This document shows, in pieces, positions 46,811 to 55,442 of a DNA stretch of 64,000 nucleotides. The stretch is taken from the NCBI RefSeq assembly GCF_001347015.1, contig NZ_CFGI01000002.1, positions 62,001 through 126,000 of the forward strand. The letters are read 5' to 3'. Positions within the stretch are counted from its first letter, which is position 1, and each line of letters starts with the position of its first letter. Made by a program: the position numbers and the translations under genes. The DNA is from Streptococcus pneumoniae (GTDB taxonomy: Bacteria > Bacillota > Bacilli > Lactobacillales > Streptococcaceae). Below the pieces are notes generated by a model that was not told the DNA's origin, ran no database searches, and saw only the letters and a program-made list of their open reading frames with translations.

Positions 46811-47226
46811 GATTCTCATCCTCCAGATTCCTTTTATTGCTAATATTATACCACAGTTTTAATTCTAGGTTTACTAGATTCTATGGTTCTATCTATTTAT
46901 TCGGAAAAGAAAGTCTAGTGCAGAAGTCATGCTATGGAAACAGCTAGTGTATTGGAAGTTTGAACAAGGCTTGGGTAACAGACTTTTGAATGAAGTCCAA
47001 GCAACAAGGAGAAATCTCAACCATGAGTCTATTCCATGACTCTGTTGCTCTAGAAAACCTTGCAATAGTCAAGTGATAACGAATAAAACTTTGGATTGAA
47101 ATATCCCCATGATTATCTATTACGAGGAGAAATCTCAACCTTTGTCATTTTTAAAGAAATACATGTAAATCTCTACTTTCGCAAAATGGATTTTCAAAAC
47201 AGTATCCCAGTATAGTTAAAAACTAT
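46811..47226. other. Gene-free region with a 19-bp direct repeat
   Basis: About 415 bp. ACAAGGAGAAATCTCAACC (47004-47022) recurs with one change at 47122-47140. AGCAACA near 47000 and TGTTGCT near 47046 form an inverted repeat around the first copy. An open frame of about 64 codons on the minus strand has no usable RBS. It looks like residue of a small mobile element; not identified. Confidence 0.5.
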
Positions 47227-47251
47227 AAAAAAGAGAGGAAGTTCCCCTCTT
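47227..47251 (-). terminator. Terminator of metK
   Basis: Minus strand AAGAGGGGA-ACT-TCCTCTCTT followed by TTTT, just after the metK stop. Confidence 0.75.
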
Positions 47252-47257
47252 AAGATT

Positions 47258-48448
47258 TTATTTGATTACTTCTTTTAAAGCATCTACCTTATCCAAACGT
47301 TCCCATGGAAGATCAATATCTGTACGTCCCATGTGTCCATAAGCTGCTGTTTGACGGTAGATTGGACGTTTAAGATCCAACATTTGGATAATTCCTGCAG
47401 GGCGAAGGTCAAAGATTTGACGGGCTGCTTTTTCAAGCTTGCTTTCAGCTACTGTTCCTGTACCAAAGGTATCGATACGAACAGAGACAGGCTGGGCAAC
47501 ACCGATAGCGTAGGCCAACTGCACTTCTGCCTTCTTAGCAAGGCCTGCTGCAACAATATTCTTGGCAATATAACGAGCTGCATATGAGGCAGAACGGTCC
47601 ACCTTAGTCGCATCCTTACCAGAGAAGGCACCACCACCGTGACGAGAGTAGCCACCATAGGTATCCACGATAATCTTACGACCAGTCAAGCCTGAGTCTC
47701 CTTGAGGTCCACCGATTACAAAGCGACCAGTTGGATTGATGAAGAATTTTGTTTGCTCATCCAAGTACGAGGCTGGAATAACCTCTTTGATAACCTTGTT
47801 AATGACATCATTGTGAATTTGTTCGTTGCTGACTTCTGGATCGTGCTGAGTTGAAATAACGACTGTGTCCACACGTACTGGACGGTCATTTTCATCATAC
47901 TCAACTGTAACTTGTGATTTAGCATCTGGGCGAAGATAGCTAATTTCCCCAGACTTACGAAGTTCTGCCAGACGACGAACCAGTTTATGACTAAGTGAAA
48001 TTGGCAATGGCATGAGCTCTTCTGTTTCATCCACTGCAAATCCAAACATGAGACCTTGGTCTCCAGCACCAATCAAGTCCAGCGGATCTTGATCTGCATT
48101 TCCACGGACCTCCAAGGCTTCGTTAACACCTTGGGCAATGTCTGGTGACTGCTCAACAAGTGACGGATGGACTCCCACTGTCTCAGCAGAAAATCCATAT
48201 TCTGTATTGGTATAGCCAATCTCTGCAATGGTATCACGAACCACACGGTTAATATCCACATAGGCATTGGTAGAAATTTCACCAAAAACGTGGACGGAAC
48301 CAGTATAGACAGCTGTCTCAGCAGCAACGTGAGCTTCTGGATCCTCTGCTAAAATAGCATCCAAAATCGCATCTGAAATTTGGTCTGCAATCTTATCTGG
48401 ATGCCCCTCAGATACAGATTCAGACGTGAATAATTTACGTTCTGACAT
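47258..48448 (-). CDS. metK: S-adenosylmethionine synthetase
   Basis: A 396-residue enzyme making SAM from methionine and ATP. Signatures are [32 protein letters not shown] and [19 protein letters not shown]-rich ribosome site (GGGGGGAC) precedes the ATG by 5 nt and is part of a SAM-responsive leader. It has its own promoter and terminator. Confidence 0.97.
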   Translation of the reverse strand: MSERKLFTSESVSEGHPDKIADQISDAILDAILAEDPEAHVAAETAVYTGSVHVFGEISTNAYVDINRVVRDTIAEIGYTNTEYGFSAETVGVHPSLVEQSPDIAQGVNEALEVRGNADQDPLDLIGAGDQGLMFGFAVDETEELMPLPISLSHKLVRRLAELRKSGEISYLRPDAKSQVTVEYDENDRPVRVDTVVISTQHDPEVSNEQIHNDVINKVIKEVIPASYLDEQTKFFINPTGRFVIGGPQGDSGLTGRKIIVDTYGGYSRHGGGAFSGKDATKVDRSASYAARYIAKNIVAAGLAKKAEVQLAYAIGVAQPVSVRIDTFGTGTVAESKLEKAARQIFDLRPAGIIQMLDLKRPIYRQTAAYGHMGRTDIDLPWERLDKVDALKEVIK

Positions 48449-48562
48449 AAAAATGTCCCCCCTTAAAAATAGTGTTATAGAGTTACAAAGTACTGGTAGG
48501 AAATTTCTTAGTGCTGAATACCTACCATCTTATCGGGACTATATAACTTTATCATTATACCA
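48449..48562 (-). promoter_or_regulatory. S_MK (SAM-III) type riboswitch leader of metK with promoter
   Basis: TGGTATAAT (TATAAT 48559-48554) starts a leader that carries GTTATAT, then AGTCCC (anti-SD, 48540-48535), a GGTAGG/CCTACC hairpin (48526-48495), CTATAAC (48480-48474) pairing with the first segment, and GGGGGGACA (48462-48454), the ribosome site. GTCCC can pair with GGGAC and hide the site. This order matches the S_MK box, known upstream of metK in lactic acid bacteria, which blocks translation when SAM is bound. Confidence 0.75.
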
Positions 48563-48625
48563 TTTTTAAAAGCAATTTGCAGTCTTTAATGTAGTGTTTC
48601 TGTTTAGATAGTTCGTTCTCATAAA

Positions 48626-48655
48626 TAAAAAAAAATTGGAGCTCAGTACTCCAAC
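48626..48655 (-). terminator. Terminator of the DEAD-box helicase gene
   Basis: Minus strand TTGGAG-TACTGAG-CTCCAA followed by a long T run, just after the stop codon. Confidence 0.8.
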
Positions 48656-48663
48656 TTTTTCTA

Positions 48664-50007
48664 TTAAAATGTTTGGCGTTTTGCTTTACGCTCTGCACGA
48701 CCGCGAGCACGATTTTCAGCACGCTTGGTCTTGCGACGTTTTTCATCAACCGCCCATTTAATTTTTTTCTTATAACCTGGTTTGACTTTTTTCTTTTTCT
48801 TTTTAACCAAACCAATCATTTCAATATCAAGCTTATCTTGCTTCTTCTCACGATTAGCACGACGATCACGGTCATAGGTATCTTGGAATTCTCCATCTTT
48901 TACCATCTTCGGAGTAAATTTAATTCCTAATTTCTCCAACTCACGGATATCCGAGTCATCGCTTGGTTGGTAAAGGGTAATGGCTGTACCTGGTAGGCCG
49001 TTTCGTCCGGTACGACCAACACGGTGCACGAAGAAGGATAAGTCTTGAGGAATGGCATCATTGATGACATGGCTGACACCTTCAATGTCAATCCCACGCG
49101 CTGCCAAGTCTGTTGCGACAATGTACTCAAAATCCAGATTTTTCACCTGATTCATGATTCGCTTACGTTCACGAGGGGCAATATCTCCATGAATCTTTGC
49201 TACCTTCAAGCCTTGAGCAGTCAGATATGAATGCAATTCATCAGCACGTGTCTTAGTGTTGACAAAAATCATTGCCAAATACGGTTGCATCAACTGAGTC
49301 AACTGGTAAATTTGAGCATTCTTGTCACGTCCCTTAGTAGAAATCAACCAATTATCAATGGTATCAGAAATGACCGTTTTGGTCTTGATTTTCTCCATGA
49401 CAGGATTTGATAAGTATTTTTTCAAGAATGGTTGCAACTTTTGTGGGATAGTCGCTGAGAAAACCATGAATTGCAGGTCTTTTGGAAGGCTTCCAGCAAT
49501 CTTATCAACAGTTTCTAAGAATCCCATATCCAAGGTCATATCTGCCTCATCAACCACAAAGGTCTTGGCTTTATGAATAGCTAAATCACCAGATTTAACC
49601 AAGTCGTAGATACGGCCTGGTGTTCCAATAACAATATGAGGCTGATTGCTTGCCAATTTTTCAATCTGGCGAGCCTTATCAGTACCACCCACGTAATTAA
49701 CCACACGAACTTCCACTTCTGAGTGGGCAGCAATCTGACGGGCTGCTTGGTAAATTTGAGTAGCTAATTCACGGCTCGGTGCAGTAATCACTGCTTGTAC
49801 ACTATCGCTAGCTTCATCTAATTGCTGGAAAATCGGTAACAAGAAAGTGTGGGTCTTACCTGAACCTGTTTTTGATTCTCCAACCAAATCTCGGCCTGCC
49901 AAGACAATGGGAATCAACTTATCTTGCACCTCTGTTGGAGTTATAAATTTCAGCTCCTGCAAGGCTTCTCTAATATAGTTTTTAAATTGAAATTTCGTAA
50001 ATGACAT
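48664..50007 (-). CDS. DEAD-box RNA helicase (CshB-like)
   Basis: A 447-residue ATP-dependent RNA helicase. Q motif near FITPTEVQ, motif I SKTGSGKT (Ser-Lys replaces the usual Ala-Gln), PSRELA, GTPGR, DEAD in VVDEADMTLD, SAT, ATDLAARGID and HRVGRTGR. The C-terminus (about 375-447) is a highly basic tail (KKKKKKVKPGYKKKIKW) for RNA binding. It resembles Bacillus CshB, involved in ribosome biogenesis and cold growth. Monocistronic; two BOX elements lie upstream. Confidence 0.92.
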   Translation of the reverse strand: MSFTKFQFKNYIREALQELKFITPTEVQDKLIPIVLAGRDLVGESKTGSGKTHTFLLPIFQQLDEASDSVQAVITAPSRELATQIYQAARQIAAHSEVEVRVVNYVGGTDKARQIEKLASNQPHIVIGTPGRIYDLVKSGDLAIHKAKTFVVDEADMTLDMGFLETVDKIAGSLPKDLQFMVFSATIPQKLQPFLKKYLSNPVMEKIKTKTVISDTIDNWLISTKGRDKNAQIYQLTQLMQPYLAMIFVNTKTRADELHSYLTAQGLKVAKIHGDIAPRERKRIMNQVKNLDFEYIVATDLAARGIDIEGVSHVINDAIPQDLSFFVHRVGRTGRNGLPGTAITLYQPSDDSDIRELEKLGIKFTPKMVKDGEFQDTYDRDRRANREKKQDKLDIEMIGLVKKKKKKVKPGYKKKIKWAVDEKRRKTKRAENRARGRAERKAKRQTF

Positions 50008-50077
50008 ACTATCCTCGATTCTATCTATCTTACCAATTATACCATATTTTATTCCATTTCAGTAGCCTCACTCATTT

Positions 50078-50182
50078 ATACTCAATGAAAATCAAAGAGC
50101 AAACTAGGAAGCTAGCCGCAGGCTGTACTTGAGTACGGCAAGGTGAAGCTGACGTGGTTTGAATTTGATTTTCGAAGAGTAT
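50078..50182 (-). repeat. Short BOX element without boxB
   Basis: Reverse-oriented boxA-boxC only (105 bp), from ATACTCAATG to GAAGAGTAT. It carries GTACTTGAGTAC at the boxC/boxA joint and reads TTTGAATTTGATTTTCG near the boxA end in place of the usual TTTGAAGAGATTTTCG. Confidence 0.9.
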
Positions 50183-50212
50183 TAGGCTATTTCCAGTAGC
50201 TTTTCTAATCAG

Positions 50213-50241
50213 AAAAAGGCTGGAATTTCATTATTCCAACC
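50213..50241 (-). terminator. Terminator of the PTS-phosphatase operon
   Basis: Minus strand GGTTGGAAT-AATGAA-ATTCCAGCC followed by TTTTT. It is separated from the phosphatase stop codon by the BOX at 50249-50353. Confidence 0.8.
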
Positions 50242-50248
50242 TCTTTTC

Positions 50249-50353
50249 ATACTCAATGAAAATCAAAGAGCAAACTAGGAAACTAGCCGCAGGCTGTACT
50301 TGAGTACGGCAAGGCGACGTTGACGTGGTTTGAATTTGATTTTCGAAGAGTAT
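50249..50353 (-). repeat. Second short BOX element without boxB
   Basis: A 105-bp reverse-oriented boxA-boxC copy nearly identical to 50078-50182, including the unusual TTTGAATTTGATTTTCG segment. It lies between a stop codon (50360) and its terminator. Confidence 0.9.
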
Positions 50354-50359
50354 CAGTTA

Positions 50360-51175
50360 TTATTTCCAGTTTAAAATAGCACTCAAGCCATAGTGATCAC
50401 TGACTTGCGGACTATTGTTACCATCAAATACAACATGTAAATTTTCTACCTCTAACTCTTTGGTAGTAAAAACATAGTCGATTCGAAGGCGTTCAGTGTT
50501 CCCTTTCCATCCATCTATTTCTGGTGGAACAGTATAGCTACCACTTTTCTCTTGAGTAACTTCAAAAGCGTCTTGTAAGCCCAATGGACTAGCTAAAATA
50601 GCTTGGTAGCCTTCCTTACCGGCTGGGTTGTTGAAATCTCCAGCTAGCAAAAGCGGCTTGTTCAATTCTTTCAAGACAGCCTCAAATCGTGCCCATTCTT
50701 CTTGGAAACCTTTATCCCACCAAGAAAGGTGAACACTTGCAACTGCAAGCTCCTTACCATCAACTACAGTTTCAGCCAAGGCAACACGGCGAGTATGATA
50801 GTCTGTTGGATCGTCCACATCTGAAACCAGAATTTCTCTTGCTTCAATAGGTGTTTTAGACAAGATAGCCACACCTTCGTGGTAGCGATCATAACCGATA
50901 TGGTTATAGGCCCAAGTCCAGTAGTAATTTTTCCCTTGCTCAGATAACTTTTCAACCAAGAGTCTAACATAGTGATCTTGGTGAATAGGCTCAGCTGCTG
51001 GCAAAGCTTGATAAAGGTTATTGACCTCCACCTCTGGCGAAGTGATCTCCTGATTGATTTCTTGGAAACAAATCAAATCATAGTCTTTTTCAAGAATATC
51101 CTCAAGCAAAATCTGGAATTTTTCCTCAGCTTCTTTTTCCATCCAACTGTGAGTATTGAGTGTTAAAAATTTCAT
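50360..51175 (-). CDS. Endonuclease/exonuclease/phosphatase family protein, MapP-like
   Basis: A 271-residue EEP-fold metal-dependent hydrolase: LTLNTHSW, CFQEINQE (metal Glu), ASVHLSWWD, LLAGDFNNPAG (Asp/Asn), IDYVF and VSDHYGLSA (Asp/His). In enterococci and lactobacilli a protein of this family, MapP, removes phosphate from maltose 6'-phosphate and is encoded beside a maltose PTS. Here it directly follows a PTS EIICBA gene, so a sugar-phosphatase role is more likely than nuclease activity. The 51-nt gap to the PTS gene holds a hairpin that may lower its expression. Confidence 0.8.
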   Translation of the reverse strand: MKFLTLNTHSWMEKEAEEKFQILLEDILEKDYDLICFQEINQEITSPEVEVNNLYQALPAAEPIHQDHYVRLLVEKLSEQGKNYYWTWAYNHIGYDRYHEGVAILSKTPIEAREILVSDVDDPTDYHTRRVALAETVVDGKELAVASVHLSWWDKGFQEEWARFEAVLKELNKPLLLAGDFNNPAGKEGYQAILASPLGLQDAFEVTQEKSGSYTVPPEIDGWKGNTERLRIDYVFTTKELEVENLHVVFDGNNSPQVSDHYGLSAILNWK

Positions 51176-51186
51176 TCTTTTCTCCC

Positions 51187-51219
51187 AAAATAAGAGGTTG
51201 GAATACAGCTTCCAACCTC
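51187..51219 (-). terminator. Intraoperon hairpin between the PTS gene and phosphatase
   Basis: GAGGTTGGAA-N6-TTCCAACCTC is a perfect 10-bp stem (51194-51203/51210-51219). It is followed on the minus strand by TTATTTT, an imperfect T tract, suggesting partial termination. Confidence 0.65.
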
Positions 51220-51226
51220 AAATATA

Positions 51227-53407
51227 TTACAATTCTACTTTAGCAACTGCTGTTTTAGCTGCAAGAGAACCTGTTTTTTCTAATTTAACTGATTTAATTG
51301 CATCACCATTTGTGAAGACAACTACTGTTGAAGTTTCACGTCCTGCCGCACGGATAGCATCCAAGTCAGCTGTGACAAGGAGATCTCCTGCTGCAACTTT
51401 TTGTCCTTCAGCAACATGAACTGTAAATGGTTTACCTTCAAGACTTACTGTGTCCAAACCAATGTGAACCAATACTTCAAGACCTGCTTCAGTCACAATA
51501 CCAAGAGCATGTTTTGTTGGGAAGATGCTTGATACAGTACCTGAAACTGGAGATACAATGTTTCCATTTGCAGGTTCTACTGCAAATCCATCACCCATCA
51601 TTTTTTGAGCAAATACTGGATCTTTTACTTGTTCCAAAGCAACAACTTGACCGTCTGCTACTGAGTAAACTTCCTCAGTAAGACCTTTGAAGTGAACAGT
51701 ATTTTGTTGTGCTTCAGTCATTTGGCTTGGAAGAGTTTCAGGAATGATTTCACCTGAATCAAGGATATCTTGAATATCAGATTTCAATACGTCAGCTTTT
51801 GGTCCGTAGATAGCTTGAACCCCTTGTCCTTTCATGACAAGACCCATAGCTCCTTCTGCTTTCCATTGCTCTGCATTTCCTACTTTATCTGCATCTTTAA
51901 CAGTTACACGAAGACGAGTCATACATGCGTCAACATCAACGATGTTTGCACGTCCACCAAGAAGGTTGATAATGTTTACAGCTTGAGAGCCTGCTGCAAC
52001 TTTCACTTCGCTACTAGATTCTTCTGAACCTTCAGCAGTTTCGTAGTTTCCGTTACGCCCTGGAGTTGCGTAGTTGAATTTTTGAATCATGAAGTTTGCG
52101 ATAAAGTACATGATTACAGCAAAGAGAACAGTTACCCAAATGAAGTTAATGATATCCATACCGATACCAGCACTGATTGCAATAGGTGTACGAGTCAAGA
52201 ACTCGATTGAACCGAATGAGTGCATACGTAGGTTTACAACGTCAGCCATAGCGAAGGCAGCACCTTGAACAAGTGAGTAAACAAGATACATAGGTGTTGC
52301 GACGAACATGAACATGTATTCGATTGGTTCAGTAACCCCTGTCAAGAATGTTGCAAGAGCTGTTGCAATCATCATACCTTTGTATTTGTGTTTTTTGTCA
52401 GCATCAACATTACGGTAGATAGCCACAACCACACCCATCAAGATACCGAATGAACCAATCATTTGTCCAACTTTGAAACGAGCTGGGTGAACAGTATCCA
52501 ACAAGTGTTGGTATTGACTAGCATCAGTACCTTTAAGGTTTACAAGGTCTGTTACCCATGCAAGCCAAAGTGGATCTTGACCAAATACTTGGCTACCTTT
52601 TGCTGCACCAGTTAAGACCTCATAAGTACCACCAAGAGCTGTGTAGTTCATTGGGATAGTCAACATGTGGTGAAGACCAAATGGCAAGAGCAAACGTTCC
52701 AATGTACCATACAAGAATGGTGCAAGGATTGGAGCAGTTTCTTGTGAGTTAGCAATCCAGATACCAAAGCTATTGATACCAGTTTGCACAAGTGGCCAGA
52801 AAGCTGAAAGTACAATTGCAGCAATTATTGAACGAAGAATAACTACAAACGGTACAAAACGTTTTCCGTTAAAGAATGAAAGTGCATCAGGAAGCTTACG
52901 GAAGTTATAGTATTTATTGTAAGCAGTTGCTCCAATAAAACCAGAAATAATCCCTACGAACACACCCATGTTAAGTGCTGGGGCTTCCATAACACTAATG
53001 AAGTAATCAGCAACTTTGATTTGCCCACCCAATAGTGTTGAAACCATAGCATCTGGATTTTTCAACATATCGCCTGATACACCAAAGATTGTACCAGTGA
53101 TACGGTTAATCAAGATGAAGGCAAGACCAGCGGCGAAAGCACCACCAGCACGTTCTTTAGCCCAGCTACCTCCAATGGCTAGGGCGAACAAGATATGAAG
53201 GTTAACGATAACCCCCCAACCGATTTGTTCTAGTACACCACCAGTAATAACAAGTGGTGCAAAGGTTGGGTTAATCATCACGATAGACTTACCGATTGAA
53301 ATCATCAAACCAGCAGCCGGCATAACCGCGATAACCACCATCAAAGCCTTACCGAATTTTTGCCAAAATTCGAAAGACAAGACATTTTTGAATGTATCTT
53401 TCATCAT
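51227..53407 (-). CDS. PTS glucose/maltose-type transporter EIICBA
   Basis: A 726-residue PTS permease in domain order C-B-A. EIIC (about 1-445) has about ten membrane segments and the GVTEPIE motif (359-363). EIIB (about 475-550) has phospho-Cys C495 in DACMTRLRV. EIIA (about 570-720) has H648 in VLVHIGLDTV and H633. It imports and phosphorylates a hexose or maltose. A MapP-like phosphatase downstream and a MalR-like operator upstream favour maltose; the family also includes glucose permeases. In D39-type strains the locus has been called exp5. GGAG lies 6 nt from the first ATG. Confidence 0.9.
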   Translation of the reverse strand: MMKDTFKNVLSFEFWQKFGKALMVVIAVMPAAGLMISIGKSIVMINPTFAPLVITGGVLEQIGWGVIVNLHILFALAIGGSWAKERAGGAFAAGLAFILINRITGTIFGVSGDMLKNPDAMVSTLLGGQIKVADYFISVMEAPALNMGVFVGIISGFIGATAYNKYYNFRKLPDALSFFNGKRFVPFVVILRSIIAAIVLSAFWPLVQTGINSFGIWIANSQETAPILAPFLYGTLERLLLPFGLHHMLTIPMNYTALGGTYEVLTGAAKGSQVFGQDPLWLAWVTDLVNLKGTDASQYQHLLDTVHPARFKVGQMIGSFGILMGVVVAIYRNVDADKKHKYKGMMIATALATFLTGVTEPIEYMFMFVATPMYLVYSLVQGAAFAMADVVNLRMHSFGSIEFLTRTPIAISAGIGMDIINFIWVTVLFAVIMYFIANFMIQKFNYATPGRNGNYETAEGSEESSSEVKVAAGSQAVNIINLLGGRANIVDVDACMTRLRVTVKDADKVGNAEQWKAEGAMGLVMKGQGVQAIYGPKADVLKSDIQDILDSGEIIPETLPSQMTEAQQNTVHFKGLTEEVYSVADGQVVALEQVKDPVFAQKMMGDGFAVEPANGNIVSPVSGTVSSIFPTKHALGIVTEAGLEVLVHIGLDTVSLEGKPFTVHVAEGQKVAAGDLLVTADLDAIRAAGRETSTVVVFTNGDAIKSVKLEKTGSLAAKTAVAKVEL

Positions 53408-53432
53408 TCAAATCTCCTTTATTTTTATTTAG

Positions 53433-53500
53433 GCAAACGTTTTACGAAAACGTTTGCACCTTTTATGATTTAATTATACCACTTTAATTTTTTTTGTAAA
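53433..53500 (-). promoter_or_regulatory. PTS gene promoter with 25-bp palindromic operator
   Basis: TTTACA (53500-53495), 16-nt spacer, TATAAT (53478-53473). Just downstream of the expected start, GCAAACGTTTT-ACG-AAAACGTTTGC (53433-53457) is a perfect 11-3-11 inverted repeat. It has the CGTTTGC/GCAAACG core of LacI-family operators such as MalR; half of it also resembles a cre site. Confidence 0.8.
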
Positions 53501-53601
53501 GGCTTTTATTCAAAAAAATCCTCTTTTTTCAAAAATTTTCTAGGTGCTAAATTTCAAGTTTAAGTTAGCCATCAAGAAGTCTTCTCTGAGCGACTTCTTT
53601 A

Positions 53602-53737
53602 TACTCTTCGAAAATCTCTTCAAACCACGTCACGTCGTCTTACCGTATATATGTGACTGACTTTCTACAACCTCAAAACAGTATTTTGAGCATTCTTTGG
53701 CGAGCTACCTAGTTTGCTCTTTGATTTTCATTGAGTA
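53602..53737 (+). repeat. BOX element with shortened boxB
   Basis: boxA at 53602 to boxC end at 53737. The central unit lacks the CGTCAGTT part, so it is shorter than 45 bp. It lies between the PTS promoter region and the ftsX terminator. Confidence 0.88.
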
Positions 53738-53768
53738 TTAGAAGTCCCTTTTCTAAAATTTTTGTAGC

Positions 53769-53793
53769 AAAAAAGGAGATTTTACAACCTCCT
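53769..53793 (-). terminator. Terminator of ftsEX
   Basis: Minus strand AGGAG-N10-CTCCT followed by TTTTT; the stem is short. Confidence 0.5.
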
Positions 53794-53813
53794 CATAAAA
53801 ATAATTATTTTAC

Positions 53814-54740
53814 CTAAATCTTCAAGAATCGGCGCATGGAAATTCCTGATCCCAGTGAACCAATGAAAATTCCAATCACAAATAATAGAGCAATCATCAG
53901 AGGAGTAAATACCTCTGGCGCGATCATAGAAAGATTTTGCCCTACCAACGATTTGTTGACAGATTGGTAAACCATTTGATAAACAATAAAGACCAAAACA
54001 GATGGTGCAATAGCTCCCAATAAACCGATAAAGGCTCCCTCTAACAAGAACGGTCCACGGATATAACTGTTTTTAGCTCCGACCAAGCGCATGATTTGAA
54101 TTTCGCGACTGCGAGAAATAATGGTAATACGAATGGTATTTGAAATCAAGAAAACTGCAATGAAAATCAAAAGTCCTGCAATAACTAGTCCCCAAACACG
54201 GATAAATGATGCTAGTTGGAATAGGCGTTCTGTATTGGCACCACCATCCTGAACCTCAGACACACCTTCAATTTTTTTAGCATCCTCGGCTACAGTTTTT
54301 ACATCACTTGGCGTATTTGTATCAACAATATAGGCATCATAGAGGGGGTTGGCATCCCCTTCGAAGATTTTCCAGTTGTCCCCCATTGTCTCGGTTAATT
54401 TTTCATATTGTTCTTCTTTGCTTGAAAAAGTAACACTCTTAACAGTAGACATGCCCTTCAAAGCATTGTATACCTTATGGTAGTCATTATTTGTAACAGT
54501 TTGACCTTCTTTTTCAATGGTCTCGCTATTATCAGCTACATCCTTACGAATATAAACCATCACTCGAACATTATTTTCAATATCTGTAGCTAGTTTCGCT
54601 GTATTAAAAATAACAGAAGCAAATATGGCAACCAAGGTCAAAGTAATCATGACTGAGCTGACAGCAGCCACTGTCATCCAACCATTTCGTTTCAAACTTT
54701 TTAGTGATTCAAATAAATGGCGAAAAAATCTACTAATCAT
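53814..54740 (-). CDS. ftsX: Cell division protein FtsX
   Basis: A 308-residue membrane partner of FtsE that activates the hydrolase PcsB in pneumococcus. One N-terminal membrane segment (about 22-45), an extracellular domain (about 48-165, ENNVRVMVYIRKDVADN and the TEDAKKIEGVSEVQDGG region) and three C-terminal segments with SREIQIMRLVGAKNSYIRGP. I use the ATG at 54740 (MISRFFRHLFES), which overlaps the ftsE stop by 8 nt; an in-frame start 21 codons earlier lies well inside ftsE. Confidence 0.94.
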   Translation of the reverse strand: MISRFFRHLFESLKSLKRNGWMTVAAVSSVMITLTLVAIFASVIFNTAKLATDIENNVRVMVYIRKDVADNSETIEKEGQTVTNNDYHKVYNALKGMSTVKSVTFSSKEEQYEKLTETMGDNWKIFEGDANPLYDAYIVDTNTPSDVKTVAEDAKKIEGVSEVQDGGANTERLFQLASFIRVWGLVIAGLLIFIAVFLISNTIRITIISRSREIQIMRLVGAKNSYIRGPFLLEGAFIGLLGAIAPSVLVFIVYQMVYQSVNKSLVGQNLSMIAPEVFTPLMIALLFVIGIFIGSLGSGISMRRFLKI

Positions 54741-55425
54741 CGTATCCATACTCTCCTTTTGATTCGTCACGAACGACACGGCCATTTTCAATGGCAATGA
54801 CACGGTGGCGCAAGGTATTTACAATCTGGCTATTATGAGTCGCCATCAAAATAGTTGTCCCTTGTAGGTTAATCCGTTCCAAGAGATTCATAATTTCCCA
54901 TGAATTATCCGGATCCAGGTTTCCTGTTGGTTCATCGGCTATCAATACTTTGGGATTATTTACAATAGCACGCGCAATCGCAATCCGCTGTTGCTCTCCA
55001 CCTGAGAGCTCATTTGGGAAAGAACGAACCTTGTGCTTCAACCCAACCAAGTCTAAAACTTCCATCACACGTTTTTTGATATTACGGCGATTTTCCCCGA
55101 TTACTTCCATAGCGTAAGCAATATTTTCATAGACAGTTTTCTTTGGCAAGAGTTTATAATCCTGGAAGACAACCCCAACACTACGACGCAGAAGCGGGAC
55201 ATCTTTCTTTTTGATCTTAACCAGATTAAAACCAGCAACTGATAGGCTTCCTTTATCGATTTTTACTTCACGATACAGAGAACGAATAAAAGTTGACTTC
55301 CCTGCTCCTGAAGGTCCTACGATGTAAGCAAATTCCCCTGGTTGAACACTGACCGAAACACCGCGTAGGGCAGTCGTTCCGTTGTCGTATTTTTTGACGA
55401 CATCTCTCATTTCAATGATTGACAT
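54733..55425 (-). CDS. ftsE: Cell division ATP-binding protein FtsE
   Basis: A 230-residue ABC ATPase: Walker A GPSGAGKST, Q-loop VVFQDYKLLP, signature LSGGEQQR, Walker B VLIADEPTGNLD and switch His of MATHNSQIV. It drives FtsX to open PcsB at the septum and is essential in pneumococcus. It lies 17 nt after prfB; the prfB-ftsE-ftsX order is common in Firmicutes. Confidence 0.96.
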   Translation of the reverse strand: MSIIEMRDVVKKYDNGTTALRGVSVSVQPGEFAYIVGPSGAGKSTFIRSLYREVKIDKGSLSVAGFNLVKIKKKDVPLLRRSVGVVFQDYKLLPKKTVYENIAYAMEVIGENRRNIKKRVMEVLDLVGLKHKVRSFPNELSGGEQQRIAIARAIVNNPKVLIADEPTGNLDPDNSWEIMNLLERINLQGTTILMATHNSQIVNTLRHRVIAIENGRVVRDESKGEYGYDD

Positions 55426-55442
55426 GTGACTTCCTTTCTTTC

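Noticed and set aside
46944-47138. A 64-codon minus-strand frame that looks protein-like
   Set aside because: No promoter or RBS, and it spans an intergenic direct repeat, so it is probably residue of an element.
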